From the NCBI RefSeq assembly GCF_052156535.1, contig NZ_JBQKUP010000028.1, positions 1 to 64,000 on the forward strand: DNA of 64,000 nucleotides. Direction: 5' to 3'. The notes beneath the pieces are model-generated. The model searched no databases. It was not told the origin of the DNA and worked only from the letters and a program-made list of their open reading frames with translations. Numbering within the stretch: the first letter of the stretch is position 1; every line of letters begins with the position of its first letter. The DNA comes from Nitrospira_E sp052156535 (GTDB lineage: Bacteria > Nitrospirota > Nitrospiria > Nitrospirales > UBA8639). Below, piece by piece: positions 37,041 to 45,492 of the stretch. A program made the position numbers and the translations under genes.

Positions 37041-37931
37041 TTAATACACCACAGAAGGCAGAAAGGCCCCGTCAGGTTCGTTATAGAGCCCCATACTCAT
37101 CAGGGTCATCGGCTGAACAACCCGCAGCCCTTTCTCCAAACACCAGCGAAGCAACTCACTATTGCGCGTGGGGAGCAGGAAACCCGGCCCGGGAAAAGCG
37201 GGAGCCGCCCCGATGAGCGCCTTCAGATCTTCGTTGTCCTCGGCGACCGCATGGCCGAAAAAACCAACCACAGTGGCATAACCGGTAATGCGGCCCTCGC
37301 ATTCGACCACGGTGGCGGTCTGTTGTTTGATGGCGTCCAGCAGCTCGGATTTCCGATCGTGGCCATGGACCTGAATACACAGCCGGTTGCAGCCCGGCAC
37401 ATCCCCTTCAACCGCCGGACGGACCGCATGGCCGGGTATCCCGATTCCAAGAACCGATCCTTGAATCGTCGAAAGCGGTTCACGGGCGTTGAAACCCAGC
37501 TTGGTATAAAGAGACAGTGAGCGATTATGATACGCGGCTTGCACCAGCCGGATGCCGGCAAAACGAATCTCCCGCGCCCGTTCCAACACATGCTCCATCA
37601 AACGTCTGCCCACAGTTCCATTTTGGACCGCCGGGTCCACGGTGATCGGACCGACCCCGGCAATGACGGTATTCGCCCAGAGGAAATTGCTCCCGATGAC
37701 TCTTCCGTCCATTTCCGCCACAACGGAATGGACGTCAGGATGCGAGAACAGGTGAGAAAATAATTGAACGGCCATCCCCGGGGCGGGGAAATCAGGAGGA
37801 AAATTATGCTGTCTGGCTATAGCCGTAAACGCGTCGAAGCAGATCGAGCCGCATGTTTCAGCATCTGCAGGACCACCATTTCGTAATCTGAGGTTCATCG
37901 CTCTCATTACCCCCACATGGTCAATCGTCAT
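37041..37931 (-). CDS. GNAT-family N-acetyltransferase, double-domain size
   Basis: 296 aa from the ATG at 37931, which overlaps the upstream tautomerase stop as ATGA; nearby in-frame ATGs at 37907 and 37898 are also possible. The first GNAT domain (about 10-150) has the acetyl-CoA region VDPAVQNGTVGRRLMEHVLE (Q/R-x-x-G-x-G/A type). The second half (about 150-290) looks like a degenerate second domain. Substrate unknown; acetyl-CoA dependent acylation is expected. Confidence 0.82.
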   Translation of the reverse strand: MTIDHVGVMRAMNLRLRNGGPADAETCGSICFDAFTAIARQHNFPPDFPAPGMAVQLFSHLFSHPDVHSVVAEMDGRVIGSNFLWANTVIAGVGPITVDPAVQNGTVGRRLMEHVLERAREIRFAGIRLVQAAYHNRSLSLYTKLGFNAREPLSTIQGSVLGIGIPGHAVRPAVEGDVPGCNRLCIQVHGHDRKSELLDAIKQQTATVVECEGRITGYATVVGFFGHAVAEDNEDLKALIGAAPAFPGPGFLLPTRNSELLRWCLEKGLRVVQPMTLMSMGLYNEPDGAFLPSVVY

Positions 37932-38146
37932 TCGCTCGGGGACGACCGGCCCTGTTGTTTTTTCCATTCATCAGTCAGCAGTCCGGAAAATCCCCAGTCT
38001 TCCTCATTAATCTCTTGAATCACCACATGGATGTGGGCGGGGTTTTTTCCCAACACGCGAATCAGGGAATCCGTGACATCTTTCACCAATTCCGCCTTCT
38101 GTTTTCTGGAAACACCCTTCGTCACTTGAATATTCACATATGGCAT
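37928..38146 (-). CDS. 4-oxalocrotonate tautomerase family protein
   Basis: 72 aa. The catalytic Pro follows the initiator Met (MPYVNIQVTKG), and the family helix VSRKQKAELVKDVTDSL and HIHVVIQEI strand are present. AAGGA precedes the ATG. The last 12 or so residues extend beyond the usual 60-62-residue size. Likely an enol-keto tautomerase; substrate unknown. Translationally coupled to the GNAT gene. Confidence 0.9.
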   Translation of the reverse strand: MPYVNIQVTKGVSRKQKAELVKDVTDSLIRVLGKNPAHIHVVIQEINEEDWGFSGLLTDEWKKQQGRSSPSE

Positions 38147-38262
38147 AAGGCGTCCTTATGTGAGTCAATTATTTACATGACATATTACACACCTTGGCAG
38201 ACAACAAAAAACTATCCTACCGAGGTGCCGAGGCGATGGCTGCAACTCCCGGAAGAAGTCTC

Positions 38263-38808
38263 CTATTCGGCAACATGCCGTCGTACTTCATAGTGGCTTT
38301 GCACCAAACCATTCACAAACGGTCGTGTCTCAAGATGCTGCAAGTGGATCTCTCGAGAAAGCGGCCCGAACAAGGGAATGCCCGTCCCGAGAAGAATCGG
38401 AACCGTCGTAATAATCAGCCTATGAATCAGGTCTTCGCGAAGGAATCCTTGAATGGTCTTGCCCCCGTCGATATAGAGATGCCTCCATCCACGTCCGGCC
38501 AGGCGTTGCACCACCTCATGCGGTGGTGCATTTATGGACTCGACCGTCCTTGCGATGTCTTGACCAATAGCTACCGTTCGACTGCTGAGAACCACAACGG
38601 GCTTTTCTCCATACGGCCAGGCACCGAAGGATAATGCCATCTCATAGGAGTATCGCCCCATAACAATTGCATCAATGGAATCAATAAATTCGTGATATCC
38701 GTAATCCTCCGTCCCGACCTCTCCCACCCCGGGAAGCCAGTCGATCCCGCCATCCTCGCGGGCAATAAATCCATCGAGGCTTGTAGCAATAAAGACCGTG
38801 CCGATCAT
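38263..38808 (-). CDS. Dihydrofolate reductase-like / RibD C-terminal domain protein
   Basis: 181 aa from the ATG at 38808; a longer start would run into the tfoX-like gene. Motifs are FIATSLDGFIAREDGGIDWL, VMGRYSYEMAL, VVVLSSRT and LYIDGGKTIQGFL with a late strand TVPILLGTGIPLFG. NADPH-dependent reductase fold; actual substrate unknown. Follows the tfoX-like gene on the same strand by about 40 nt. Confidence 0.87.
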   Translation of the reverse strand: MIGTVFIATSLDGFIAREDGGIDWLPGVGEVGTEDYGYHEFIDSIDAIVMGRYSYEMALSFGAWPYGEKPVVVLSSRTVAIGQDIARTVESINAPPHEVVQRLAGRGWRHLYIDGGKTIQGFLREDLIHRLIITTVPILLGTGIPLFGPLSREIHLQHLETRPFVNGLVQSHYEVRRHVAE

Positions 38809-38845
38809 CTCTCCCGCTCTTTGGCTCCTGACGTCCATATGACCA

Positions 38846-39196
38846 TCAGTTTCTCTTCTTCGCTTTCTTTCCCGGCTTTTTTGCACGCACGGCCGCCTCA
38901 TACGATCGGAGAGCCCAGCCTTTCGCCTCCGCAGGATCCCCAAAGATCTCCTCCGGGGCCATATAATACGACATTTTGAACGTCTTGCCCTGTTTTTCAT
39001 ACTGGAATGGTTCTAATCCCCGTTTTTCAAAAAATGGAGCCAAGGTCTCGTCGGCTTTCAGATACAACACATCATCCGCCACCAGCCCGAACATCAATCC
39101 TTTGTGAAAAAGTCCGTAGCCCCCGAACATCCGTCGGGGATGAACGGGTCCGAACTCCTCGAACACCTCTTTGAGAAATTCGACGTATTCGCTCAT
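38846..39196 (-). CDS. TfoX N-terminal-domain protein (intact copy)
   Basis: 116 aa single-domain TfoX_N protein: FLKEVFEEFGPVHPRRMFGG, LVADDVLYLKAD, and YYMAPEEIFGDP, ending in a Lys-rich tail. Full-length TfoX regulates competence in some gammaproteobacteria, but short TfoX_N proteins such as this have no proven role. Five fragments of related genes lie at 39.8, 41.6, 48.6, 50.0 and 52.6 kb, so this intact copy is the reference for them. Confidence 0.9.
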   Translation of the reverse strand: MSEYVEFLKEVFEEFGPVHPRRMFGGYGLFHKGLMFGLVADDVLYLKADETLAPFFEKRGLEPFQYEKQGKTFKMSYYMAPEEIFGDPAEAKGWALRSYEAAVRAKKPGKKAKKRN

Positions 39197-39274
39197 AAAA
39201 ATTGTTTGGGATATTGCGGCAGCATGACGGTCGGAGTCTAGCGACCGCCGAGGGGAGTCTGCCGGAATGAAAAG

Positions 39275-39595
39275 TTAGACATGGGTTGTGAGCTTGAGAC
39301 CAACGATGCCGGCAAAAATAAGAGCAAGACTGAGCAGCCGCGCGGGATTCGCCTGCTCCTCAAACAAGACAATGCCCAATATGGCTGTACCGACGGCACC
39401 TACACCGACCCAAACCGCATACGCCGTCCCGACGGGAAGTGATTTCATCGCCAGACCGAGCAAACCAAGGCTGATCACCATGGCAACCACGGTACCGACT
39501 GTTGGCCAGAGACGCGTAAAGCCCTCCGTGTACTTGAGACCGATCGCCCATCCAACTTCAAACAGCCCGGCGGTCACAAGAATCGCCCAGTTCAT
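39275..39595 (-). CDS. SMR-family guanidinium exporter (Gdx/SugE type)
   Basis: 106 aa with four helices; the ATG at 39595 has GGAGG 8 nt upstream. Signature of the Gdx branch: LFEVGWAIGLKYTEGFTRLW with the central Glu, GLLGLAMKSLPVGTAYAVW and GIVLFEEQANPARLLSL. Expected to exchange guanidinium for protons. I found no clear guanidine riboswitch in the 150 nt upstream. Confidence 0.93.
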   Translation of the reverse strand: MNWAILVTAGLFEVGWAIGLKYTEGFTRLWPTVGTVVAMVISLGLLGLAMKSLPVGTAYAVWVGVGAVGTAILGIVLFEEQANPARLLSLALIFAGIVGLKLTTHV

Positions 39596-39767
39596 AACAA
39601 ATTCCTCCAAAAATTGTGGGGTCGTCTTCGATACCAGGCGGAGCTGTGAGATCCTCCTTACCTCATAGTGGTGCCTACCCTTGAAGTTTAGCAGCCACCG
39701 AAGTCGGCCCGCTGGAACGACAAGTGAGACACGACTGTATCTATACCAAAAAGTGATTGCCCAAGCA

Positions 39768-39845
39768 TTATATCTTTTGGACAGTGTGGAATGGGTCCGG
39801 ATTGCTGGAATATCCCTTTAGGAAGTACAACGTATTCGCTCACAG
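39768..39845 (-). pseudogene. Fragment of a tfoX-like gene (5' end)
   Basis: Read on the minus strand from a GTG at 39845 it gives VSEYVVLPKGIFQQSGPIP, matching the start of the intact TfoX (MSEYVEFLKEVFEEFGPVH) and then diverging. The DNA around the start (GTATTCGCTCA) is nearly identical to the intact gene. A gene remnant, not a functional product. Confidence 0.6.
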
Positions 39846-39934
39846 AATTGTATTTTTTGGGGGATCGAATTGTTCCGCCACTGAGTGGCAGAGGAATGAT
39901 AATGCTTTCGAGCCCTGCTCGTCAGCCTGCTCTG

Positions 39935-39985
39935 AAGTGCCCATGAAAAAGACCATCCGGATCATAGGTACCACCAAGCACCAGG
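39935..39985 (-). pseudogene. Fragment of an FAD-linked oxidase (3' end)
   Basis: Minus strand reads GTYDPDGLFHGH, matching RTYDPDSLFHGG at the C-terminus of the intact oxidase at 41675-43066, then stops soon after. It is followed on the same strand by the tfoX fragment at 39768-39845, the same order as at 41.5-41.7 kb. Confidence 0.55.
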
Positions 39986-40018
39986 GTCACTTAAGCAGTG
40001 CGTAACCTGTTGGCAGGG

Positions 40019-40816
40019 CTATTCACCAAGTCCATCCAAATGAACCACCCGCCCACTGAAGTCTGGATTGTGTTCAATACTGCTCACTACTGAAGGGAGT
40101 TGCTCCAGTTCAACTAGGTAGAATGTGTCGAGTGTTTTCCCATCCTCGAAGCGAAAACGAAGCCACGGTTTTTCGTTGATGTTACCATTGGGCGCTCGAC
40201 GTTTCGCAATGATTTCGATACCCGAGAGAGTTGCGACTGGATAAGATTCAGTGATGGGGCTGAAGAAGCCACTCATCGATATGTCGCTATTCGAAACCCG
40301 TAGGAACGTATCAAAAGCAACACAGTTTAGTATGGTGGCGAGACCCGCAATCAACCATAAATCTGTAGAAAAAAAACGAAGCTCTTGTCGAATTGTGGAT
40401 GGGGTTCGGCTTCGGTTTGGTCTATCGAGGATCTCATATAACCGTGAGCCGAGGCGCCACTTGTGGAGTTGATATGTGAGAGCGAATGACAGGAATATGG
40501 AGACAAACAGACTGGGAATAAAAGGGTACACTGGATTATCCGTGGCGCGATTGAGAAAGACAGCACCGTCGTCATTGACCAGACGGAAGAGGGAGTCTTG
40601 GGCTATCCCGATAGGATATGCAAGTAAGACGAACCCGATTGCAAACGGAAGTGAGAAAGATAGGTGTTGCGCCAAGGTCAGCTGCGAGGTGTCAGGTTCG
40701 GAATGAGACTGTGCCGATGGCTGAGATTCGGGGAGTCGCACTGGGATCAGAATGCGAATGGCCCCGGCAAAAATTAGAGGAAAAAAGCAGGCAAGGGTGG
40801 TCTCAATCACGATCAT
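40019..40816 (-). CDS. Hypothetical multi-pass membrane protein
   Basis: 265 aa, not recognised. Helices at about residues 5-25, 50-75, 100-120 and 150-170 (for example HLSFSLPFAIGFVLLAYPIG) and a soluble C-terminal half that has IEIIAKRRAPNG and LRFRFEDGKTLDTF. It lies 58 nt after another small membrane-anchored gene, in the same direction. The pair sits between two remnants of an oxidase-tfoX unit, which suggests insertion. Confidence 0.65.
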   Translation of the reverse strand: MIVIETTLACFFPLIFAGAIRILIPVRLPESQPSAQSHSEPDTSQLTLAQHLSFSLPFAIGFVLLAYPIGIAQDSLFRLVNDDGAVFLNRATDNPVYPFIPSLFVSIFLSFALTYQLHKWRLGSRLYEILDRPNRSRTPSTIRQELRFFSTDLWLIAGLATILNCVAFDTFLRVSNSDISMSGFFSPITESYPVATLSGIEIIAKRRAPNGNINEKPWLRFRFEDGKTLDTFYLVELEQLPSVVSSIEHNPDFSGRVVHLDGLGE

Positions 40817-40874
40817 TCATTTGCAAAAAGATGGGCGAATCGACATAAAACATCAAAAATTGCCATTGCCCGTC

Positions 40875-41279
40875 TTACTGAATGAGTCGAGTATTGATAC
40901 GGCCATCCCCATTCTCGAATGTCGCGTTCACAACATAAGAAGCTATGGTGACCTTGCCATGCTCAGTTGTAAAGGAAATGTGAGAATCACTCTTCACATC
41001 GCTAAAGAACCTCAAAGCACCAAGATGGGAAAGCTTCCGAAATAGCTGGTCAAACTGCTCGGGCTTTTCGTTGACAGCTTTTAATAATTGCGGTGAGGAC
41101 CGCTTTAGCAACTCATTCGTGGACCAGGTGTCAAGGATGACGGGGAGGTTTGCCTCGACATAAGCTTTGCTCGATGCGTCCAAAGCTCGTCCATGAAAGG
41201 CGGCGTATGCTATAACACCAAACCCGATAAGAATAAACACCAAAAAGATGCCACCAATGATGGATAGGAAATTCTTCAT
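40875..41279 (-). CDS. Hypothetical membrane-anchored small protein
   Basis: 134 aa. N-terminal anchor or signal (FLSIIGGIFLVFILIGFGVIAY), then a soluble domain with WSTNELLKRSSPQLLKAV and FRKLSHLGALRF that resembles the stress-type or DUF4019-like small periplasmic folds. I do not assign a family. Upstream of the membrane protein at 40019 and probably in one operon with it. Confidence 0.65.
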   Translation of the reverse strand: MKNFLSIIGGIFLVFILIGFGVIAYAAFHGRALDASSKAYVEANLPVILDTWSTNELLKRSSPQLLKAVNEKPEQFDQLFRKLSHLGALRFFSDVKSDSHISFTTEHGKVTIASYVVNATFENGDGRINTRLIQ

Positions 41280-41516
41280 GAAATTATGAGAAATTTCAAG
41301 AACCCCTCACCTTTTTAATTTGCATTTCGAGTCCAAAACTTCTATTGCATTCATACCCTCTGAAGCCTGGAAACCGGAAGATAGCTATTAGTCGTCGATA
41401 ATTAAAAATAACTTAACCGCAGGGAAAAGTGAGTGAGGACAAGACGTTCTGTTTGTGCGTGTTTTTGTTAGATCTAGGGTTTATGAATATTTTTTCTTAG
41501 CTTTCTGCTTGGGCGT

Positions 41517-41655
41517 ATTTGATCGAACTGCCCCCTAAGAGGAGGGGACATCCCAGATTTTGGCATCCTTTAGATCGCCAATATTTTCCTGGAGTGCCAT
41601 ATAGTAGAACACCTTGAAGGTCATTCCATCGTTCTTGCATTGAAACTGTTCCACC
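41517..41655 (-). pseudogene. Fragment of a tfoX-like gene (3' part)
   Basis: Minus strand reads VEQFQCKNDGMTFKVFYYMA, then DLKDAKIWDV and a stop. It aligns with residues of intact TfoX (LEPFQYEKQGKTFKMSYYMA, then DPAEAKGWAL). The 5' half is missing. It directly follows the oxidase gene at 41675. Confidence 0.65.
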
Positions 41656-41674
41656 TGTTCCACGCCCTTGATAA

Positions 41675-43066
41675 TCAAAGAGTGGTAAGGCCGCCGTGAA
41701 AAAGACTATCAGGGTCGTAGGTACGGCGGAGAGCCTGAAGCCGTTGCCAGTTCGCAGGCGCAAATGACCGTTCGGCACGCCTCGGTTCCGTGACAATGTC
41801 CGACTCCCCCACGTAATGCCCCACGGCAAACCGGTTCAGTTCCGCAATTGTCTTACGATGCCAGTCGGCATTCACATCGTCATCCTCCTGTTGTTCCCAT
41901 ATCGCATAACAGAGAAGTAACGTCTTGGCTGTCATCGAGAAGGCCGCGTCGGGTCGTACAGCCGCACGCCCCCCCACTCCGGTAGAAAATGCACACAGCG
42001 CGAGTGACTTCGGTGAGGGTGCCTGCAGAAAGGCATCGCGCACGGTCGCCAGTTGTTGCTCCGGTGGGGAGTTTGACCAAACCGTATCAGCCAAACAGCG
42101 ATGGTGCTCCGGCCAGAACCGGCCGCCCAAGTCAAGCAAGGCCTCCATTGTGGCGGTCTGGTTCACGTCCTTTCCCAGGCATTCAGAGATAACGGGGCAG
42201 GTCTCCAGAAGACTCAGTGTACCGACGGCTTCATCGTGTGTATCGAAGAACCCGGTCGCGCTCAGAATACAAATAAAGCCGTTGCTGGACCGACAGTGCT
42301 CGTCGAAAGCGGGTGGCGCCTGCGCGCAGAAAATCGCCAGCTCTACTTCTCGCGGCAACTGTCCGGCAATACCCGCTGCCCATGCGCCAACTTCTCCAAT
42401 GCGTTCCAACGGGTAAAAATAGGTGCTGGTCGTGATGGCACGCGGCATCGGATACAGCTTGAGAAGATATTGTGTGACGACGCCAAAGAAGCCGGGCCCC
42501 GCCCCGCGGATCGCCCAGAGCAGGTCGGCATGCTGTTCCTGATTGGCAACGACGAGACTACCATCAGCCAGCACGACATTGGCCGCCTCGACACTAAAGC
42601 AGGCCGGCCCCCATGTGTTCCAGTTCCAGCCTAGCCCGCCATTCAGCAGATAGCCGCTCAAGGGAACCGACTGGCAATGCCCGACAGGAAAGGCGAGCCC
42701 GTGCGGAGCCAACTGTTGGTTGAGTGCCTGCCCGGTGACCGCCGGCTGAACCACCGCCGTGCGAGTCTGATGATCAATCGAAATTCGTTTAAGCCGTCCG
42801 AGATCGATTAACAGGCTCCCGTTACAGAGCGGGAAGCCCACCCAACTATGCCCCCCGCCACGCACGGCAATGTTCATGTTCTGCCTGCGGGCAAACCGGA
42901 CGGCCTCAATGACATCCTGCTCACTCGCCACTTGGACGACCACCTGCGGATAACGCATCGGCATCAATTGATTCCAAATGAGCGAGCGCCTGAGGTCTTC
43001 GTATCCGGCGTCGGTTGCCACCGTCACTTTGCCCTCAATACGGCTCTGCAGCGCTTCCACATCCAT
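41675..43066 (-). CDS. FAD-binding (berberine bridge enzyme-like) oxidase
   Basis: 463 aa, PCMH-type FAD domain plus BBE C-terminal motif. The likely 8-alpha-histidyl FAD residue is in IAVRGGGHSWVG, and a likely 6-S-cysteinyl residue is in VGHCQSVPLSGYLLNGG, so a bicovalent flavin is plausible. The C-terminal is RRTYDPDSLFHGG. No signal peptide. Substrate may be a sugar or alcohol. Third in a same-strand run with a cupin and a maleate-isomerase-like enzyme. Confidence 0.88.
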   Translation of the reverse strand: MDVEALQSRIEGKVTVATDAGYEDLRRSLIWNQLMPMRYPQVVVQVASEQDVIEAVRFARRQNMNIAVRGGGHSWVGFPLCNGSLLIDLGRLKRISIDHQTRTAVVQPAVTGQALNQQLAPHGLAFPVGHCQSVPLSGYLLNGGLGWNWNTWGPACFSVEAANVVLADGSLVVANQEQHADLLWAIRGAGPGFFGVVTQYLLKLYPMPRAITTSTYFYPLERIGEVGAWAAGIAGQLPREVELAIFCAQAPPAFDEHCRSSNGFICILSATGFFDTHDEAVGTLSLLETCPVISECLGKDVNQTATMEALLDLGGRFWPEHHRCLADTVWSNSPPEQQLATVRDAFLQAPSPKSLALCAFSTGVGGRAAVRPDAAFSMTAKTLLLCYAIWEQQEDDDVNADWHRKTIAELNRFAVGHYVGESDIVTEPRRAERSFAPANWQRLQALRRTYDPDSLFHGGLTTL

Positions 43067-43278
43067 TTTGACATTCTACCCTCTTCGAAGGCCGGCAGGC
43101 AGCCGGCAGAACAAATTGGTTTATCCGGTAAAAGGTGGTCTTAAACAGCCTATGCTCTTCAGGGGCAGTCTTTCTGTTTTGATCAATCATCCGCCATCAG
43201 ACAGAACAACAACCCTTTTTGAGTCAGCGTTCCACGGCCGGAGAAGTGTAATGAATGAAGGGGTTGGGGATGATTTTG

Positions 43279-43659
43279 CTAAAGCGGGCGATGTTGCGTG
43301 CCCGACCCCAGCGTCACATGAAGCATACGACTTGGTGCATGTACCTTGGCGGTGTGCCAGACGCCTCGCGGAACCACCATGGCCCCTGAACCCCGGATTT
43401 CTATAATACGCGTGCCCTTCTCCTGTTCAAGCAACATATCGATGTCGCCGGAAAGCAGATAGACAAACTCGTCACCGTTGGGGTGCATCTCCCAGTTCAA
43501 CCAATCCGAGGTCGTCTCAAACTCCGAGATGAGCCAGCTATGGCCATAGCGCTCGAGATCAGACTCGGGCAACGCCCAGAAGGCTTCGCCACCCGGCAGT
43601 CGGGTCGCGGTTCCTTCCGGCCCGAGATGAATATATGTCTGCTGTGGGTTCAATTCCAT
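43279..43659 (-). CDS. Cupin-domain protein
   Basis: 126 aa, single cupin barrel. Motif 1 is WEMHPNGDEFVYLLSG (His and Glu metal ligands) and motif 2 is VVPRGVWHTAKVHAP (His ligand). GGGGAG precedes the ATG. Enzyme or metal-binding function unresolved. Between the maleate-isomerase-like and oxidase genes on the same strand. Confidence 0.87.
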   Translation of the reverse strand: MELNPQQTYIHLGPEGTATRLPGGEAFWALPESDLERYGHSWLISEFETTSDWLNWEMHPNGDEFVYLLSGDIDMLLEQEKGTRIIEIRGSGAMVVPRGVWHTAKVHAPSRMLHVTLGSGTQHRPL

Positions 43660-43718
43660 GCGGATGTTCTCCCCGGTTATGTGAAGTGCCTGCCAACCAA
43701 TGTTCGTATTCAGGAAAA

Positions 43719-44675
43719 TCAGAACTCCTGCAACAACCTTCCCCCACCCACCAACGGCCCTTCGAACCCGTTTTCCCGGAGCGCATACCAGAAAGTCACC
43801 GCGTTAATCCCCAGGATAGGAATCCCTAGCACCGGTTCCAATTTCTCCGTCACGTTGATCAAGCTCATGTTCGTTCCACACTGAATAACGGCATCCAAGG
43901 CATGTTCCTCAGTTGCCAACAATTCCAGAATGGCCTTTTCCTTGGCCGAGTCCGGAACATGCGCGATATGCAGCGCGTTCGCGCAGGAGAATCCCACGCT
44001 CGACACCACCTCGTATCCCAGGTCTTCGAACATGTGTGTCGCAGACTCATTCCCTTTCTTGTCGAACGGCGTCAGGAGGCCGATCCGCTTCGCGCCAAAC
44101 TTTCCCAGCGCCGCGTGAACGGCATCATGCCAGGTGGCCCAGGACAGGCCGGAGTATTCTTCAATCTCCTCCATCGGGCCTCGAATGGCTTCGATGCTGC
44201 CAATGATATGCTCCAGGCTCATGCCCATGATCATGTATTGGGGCTCCGCTAACAGCGCCACGTCCACCGCTGCCCGGAGTCCGCCCAGGAACTGCTTCTT
44301 ATACGCCCGCAAATCTTCTTCCGTTTCCAATCTCGGTCTCGGCGTCATGACGGTGGCCGTATGAAGGCCGACCCCACGTAACCCGTCCGGCCCCTGGTTC
44401 TGAAAAATGATGCTCCACAGTTCGTGCTCCATACTGGTATTGGTGGCGGGAATGATCAGCCCGAACTTTCTTCTGAAACTCCTCACATCGGGATATCCGA
44501 TGGACGAATCGATCTCGTCCAAGTTCTCCGCTTTGGTGCCATTGTGAATCACGCCGGGAGGTGCCAGAGAAGGCATCGGCGGGACATTCACATCGGGAAT
44601 GGTGATTGATTTCCCGGACAGTTTGCCAATGATTGTCTGGTCGCCGCGAGGATTGGGGTTCGGTTGGTCGGGCAT
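43719..44675 (-). CDS. Maleate cis-trans isomerase / arylmalonate decarboxylase family enzyme
   Basis: 318 aa from the ATG at 44675, preferred because AAGGA lies 7 nt upstream; the ATG at 44690 lacks one. Asp/Glu-racemase superfamily: FGLIIPATNTSMEHE, GVGLHTATVMTPRPRLE, GLLTPFDKKGNE and one catalytic-type Cys in AVIQCGTNMSL. The site that holds the first catalytic Cys in maleate isomerases reads MIMGMSLEH with no Cys, as in the single-Cys decarboxylase arrangement (inference). Substrate unknown. Confidence 0.83.
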   Translation of the reverse strand: MPDQPNPNPRGDQTIIGKLSGKSITIPDVNVPPMPSLAPPGVIHNGTKAENLDEIDSSIGYPDVRSFRRKFGLIIPATNTSMEHELWSIIFQNQGPDGLRGVGLHTATVMTPRPRLETEEDLRAYKKQFLGGLRAAVDVALLAEPQYMIMGMSLEHIIGSIEAIRGPMEEIEEYSGLSWATWHDAVHAALGKFGAKRIGLLTPFDKKGNESATHMFEDLGYEVVSSVGFSCANALHIAHVPDSAKEKAILELLATEEHALDAVIQCGTNMSLINVTEKLEPVLGIPILGINAVTFWYALRENGFEGPLVGGGRLLQEF

Positions 44676-44806
44676 AGGGTCATCCTTCATTCATGTATAA
44701 GAGTTCATAATAGACAACCTCTCATGGGCTTTAGAATACAAGGTAGGATCCGTTCTCAGCAAAAACCCTTTATTCTTGTCCAATAGTTTCCGCTCTGTCT
44801 GGAAGT

Positions 44807-44991
44807 GCCGGGTTTCGGCCCGGCAGCCGACCCACTTTTGTTTCGGCAAAAGTGGGCAAAACCAGTGACGCCCCGTCCGGCCTCATTGGATTGATCGGAC
44901 GCGAAACAGGGAGACGGGCTAACTCGCAGGGCTCAAACAAGCCCGTCAAGGATAAAAGCGTCCGATCAGGGGGCCGACCGGCAGGCGTCGG
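44807..44991 (+). repeat. 185-bp structured repeat, copy 1
   Basis: Reference copy. Hairpin 1: GCCGGG/CCCGGC around TTTCGG (44807-44824). Hairpin 2: CCCACTTTTG/CAAAAGTGGG around TTTCGG (44831-44856). Three-tier stem: GACGCC 44867-44872 with GGCGTC 44984-44989; TGATCGGACGC 44892-44902 with GCGTCCGATCA 44958-44968; GACGGGCT 44913-44920 with AGCCCGTC 44940-44947. All stems are perfect here. Confidence 0.9.
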
Positions 44992-45098
44992 TTTAATGGG
45001 AGACCGGGAATTCCATATGACTAAGGTGACCTAGCACCACGTTGCCGAAAAGACAGGATTACTTGGGAAACTATGTGGAATCATTCTAATTAGGAGAT

Positions 45099-45285
45099 GC
45101 CGGGTGTCGGCCCGGCAGCCGAAGTCCTTTTGTTTCGGCAAAAGGACCCAAAACCATGGACGCCCCGTCCGGCCTCATGGGATTGCTCGGCCGCGCAGAG
45201 ATGGGAGAGGGGCTAACTCGCGAGGCTCAAACAAGCCCGTCAAGAACAAGAGCGTCCGATCAGGGGGCCGAACGGCAGGCCTCGG
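45099..45285 (+). repeat. 185-bp structured repeat, copy 2 (degenerate)
   Basis: Same plan. Hairpin 1 has loop TGTCGG. Hairpin 2 has changed to GTCCTTTTG/CAAAAGGAC, with pairing kept. The lower stems are weakened (GGCCTC instead of GGCGTC, GCTCGGCCGC instead of GATCGGACGC), so this copy is probably decaying. Confidence 0.88.
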
Positions 45286-45492
45286 ACAAGGGAAAAAAAA
45301 GCGTGCCGTCTCGCCTCCTTGCCAACCAAAATCAATTTTAAGGGTTTTTGCCAGTACCCAATCCCTTCATCCTGTCCTAAAAATTGAAGGAGTTAATTAA
45401 TTAATTACTCTGACAGGGAATGTGGAACGATTTATAAAATGCATGCAGGCAAAGAAATTCTGTTCGGTGATGTGAGAGAAGGAGCTGACGAG

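Noticed and set aside
39611..39760. Guanidine riboswitch upstream of the Gdx/SugE gene
   Set aside because: I looked for ykkC-type consensus segments and ACGR hairpins in the leader and could not identify them; a covariance-model search would decide.
44852..45034. Open frames inside the 185-bp repeats (for example frames with DAPSGLIGLIGR or RTLLLSTGLFEP) as small proteins
   Set aside because: They occur in both directions of the same element, lengths differ by non-multiples of three, and variation follows base pairing. They are likely artefacts of a stop-poor sequence.
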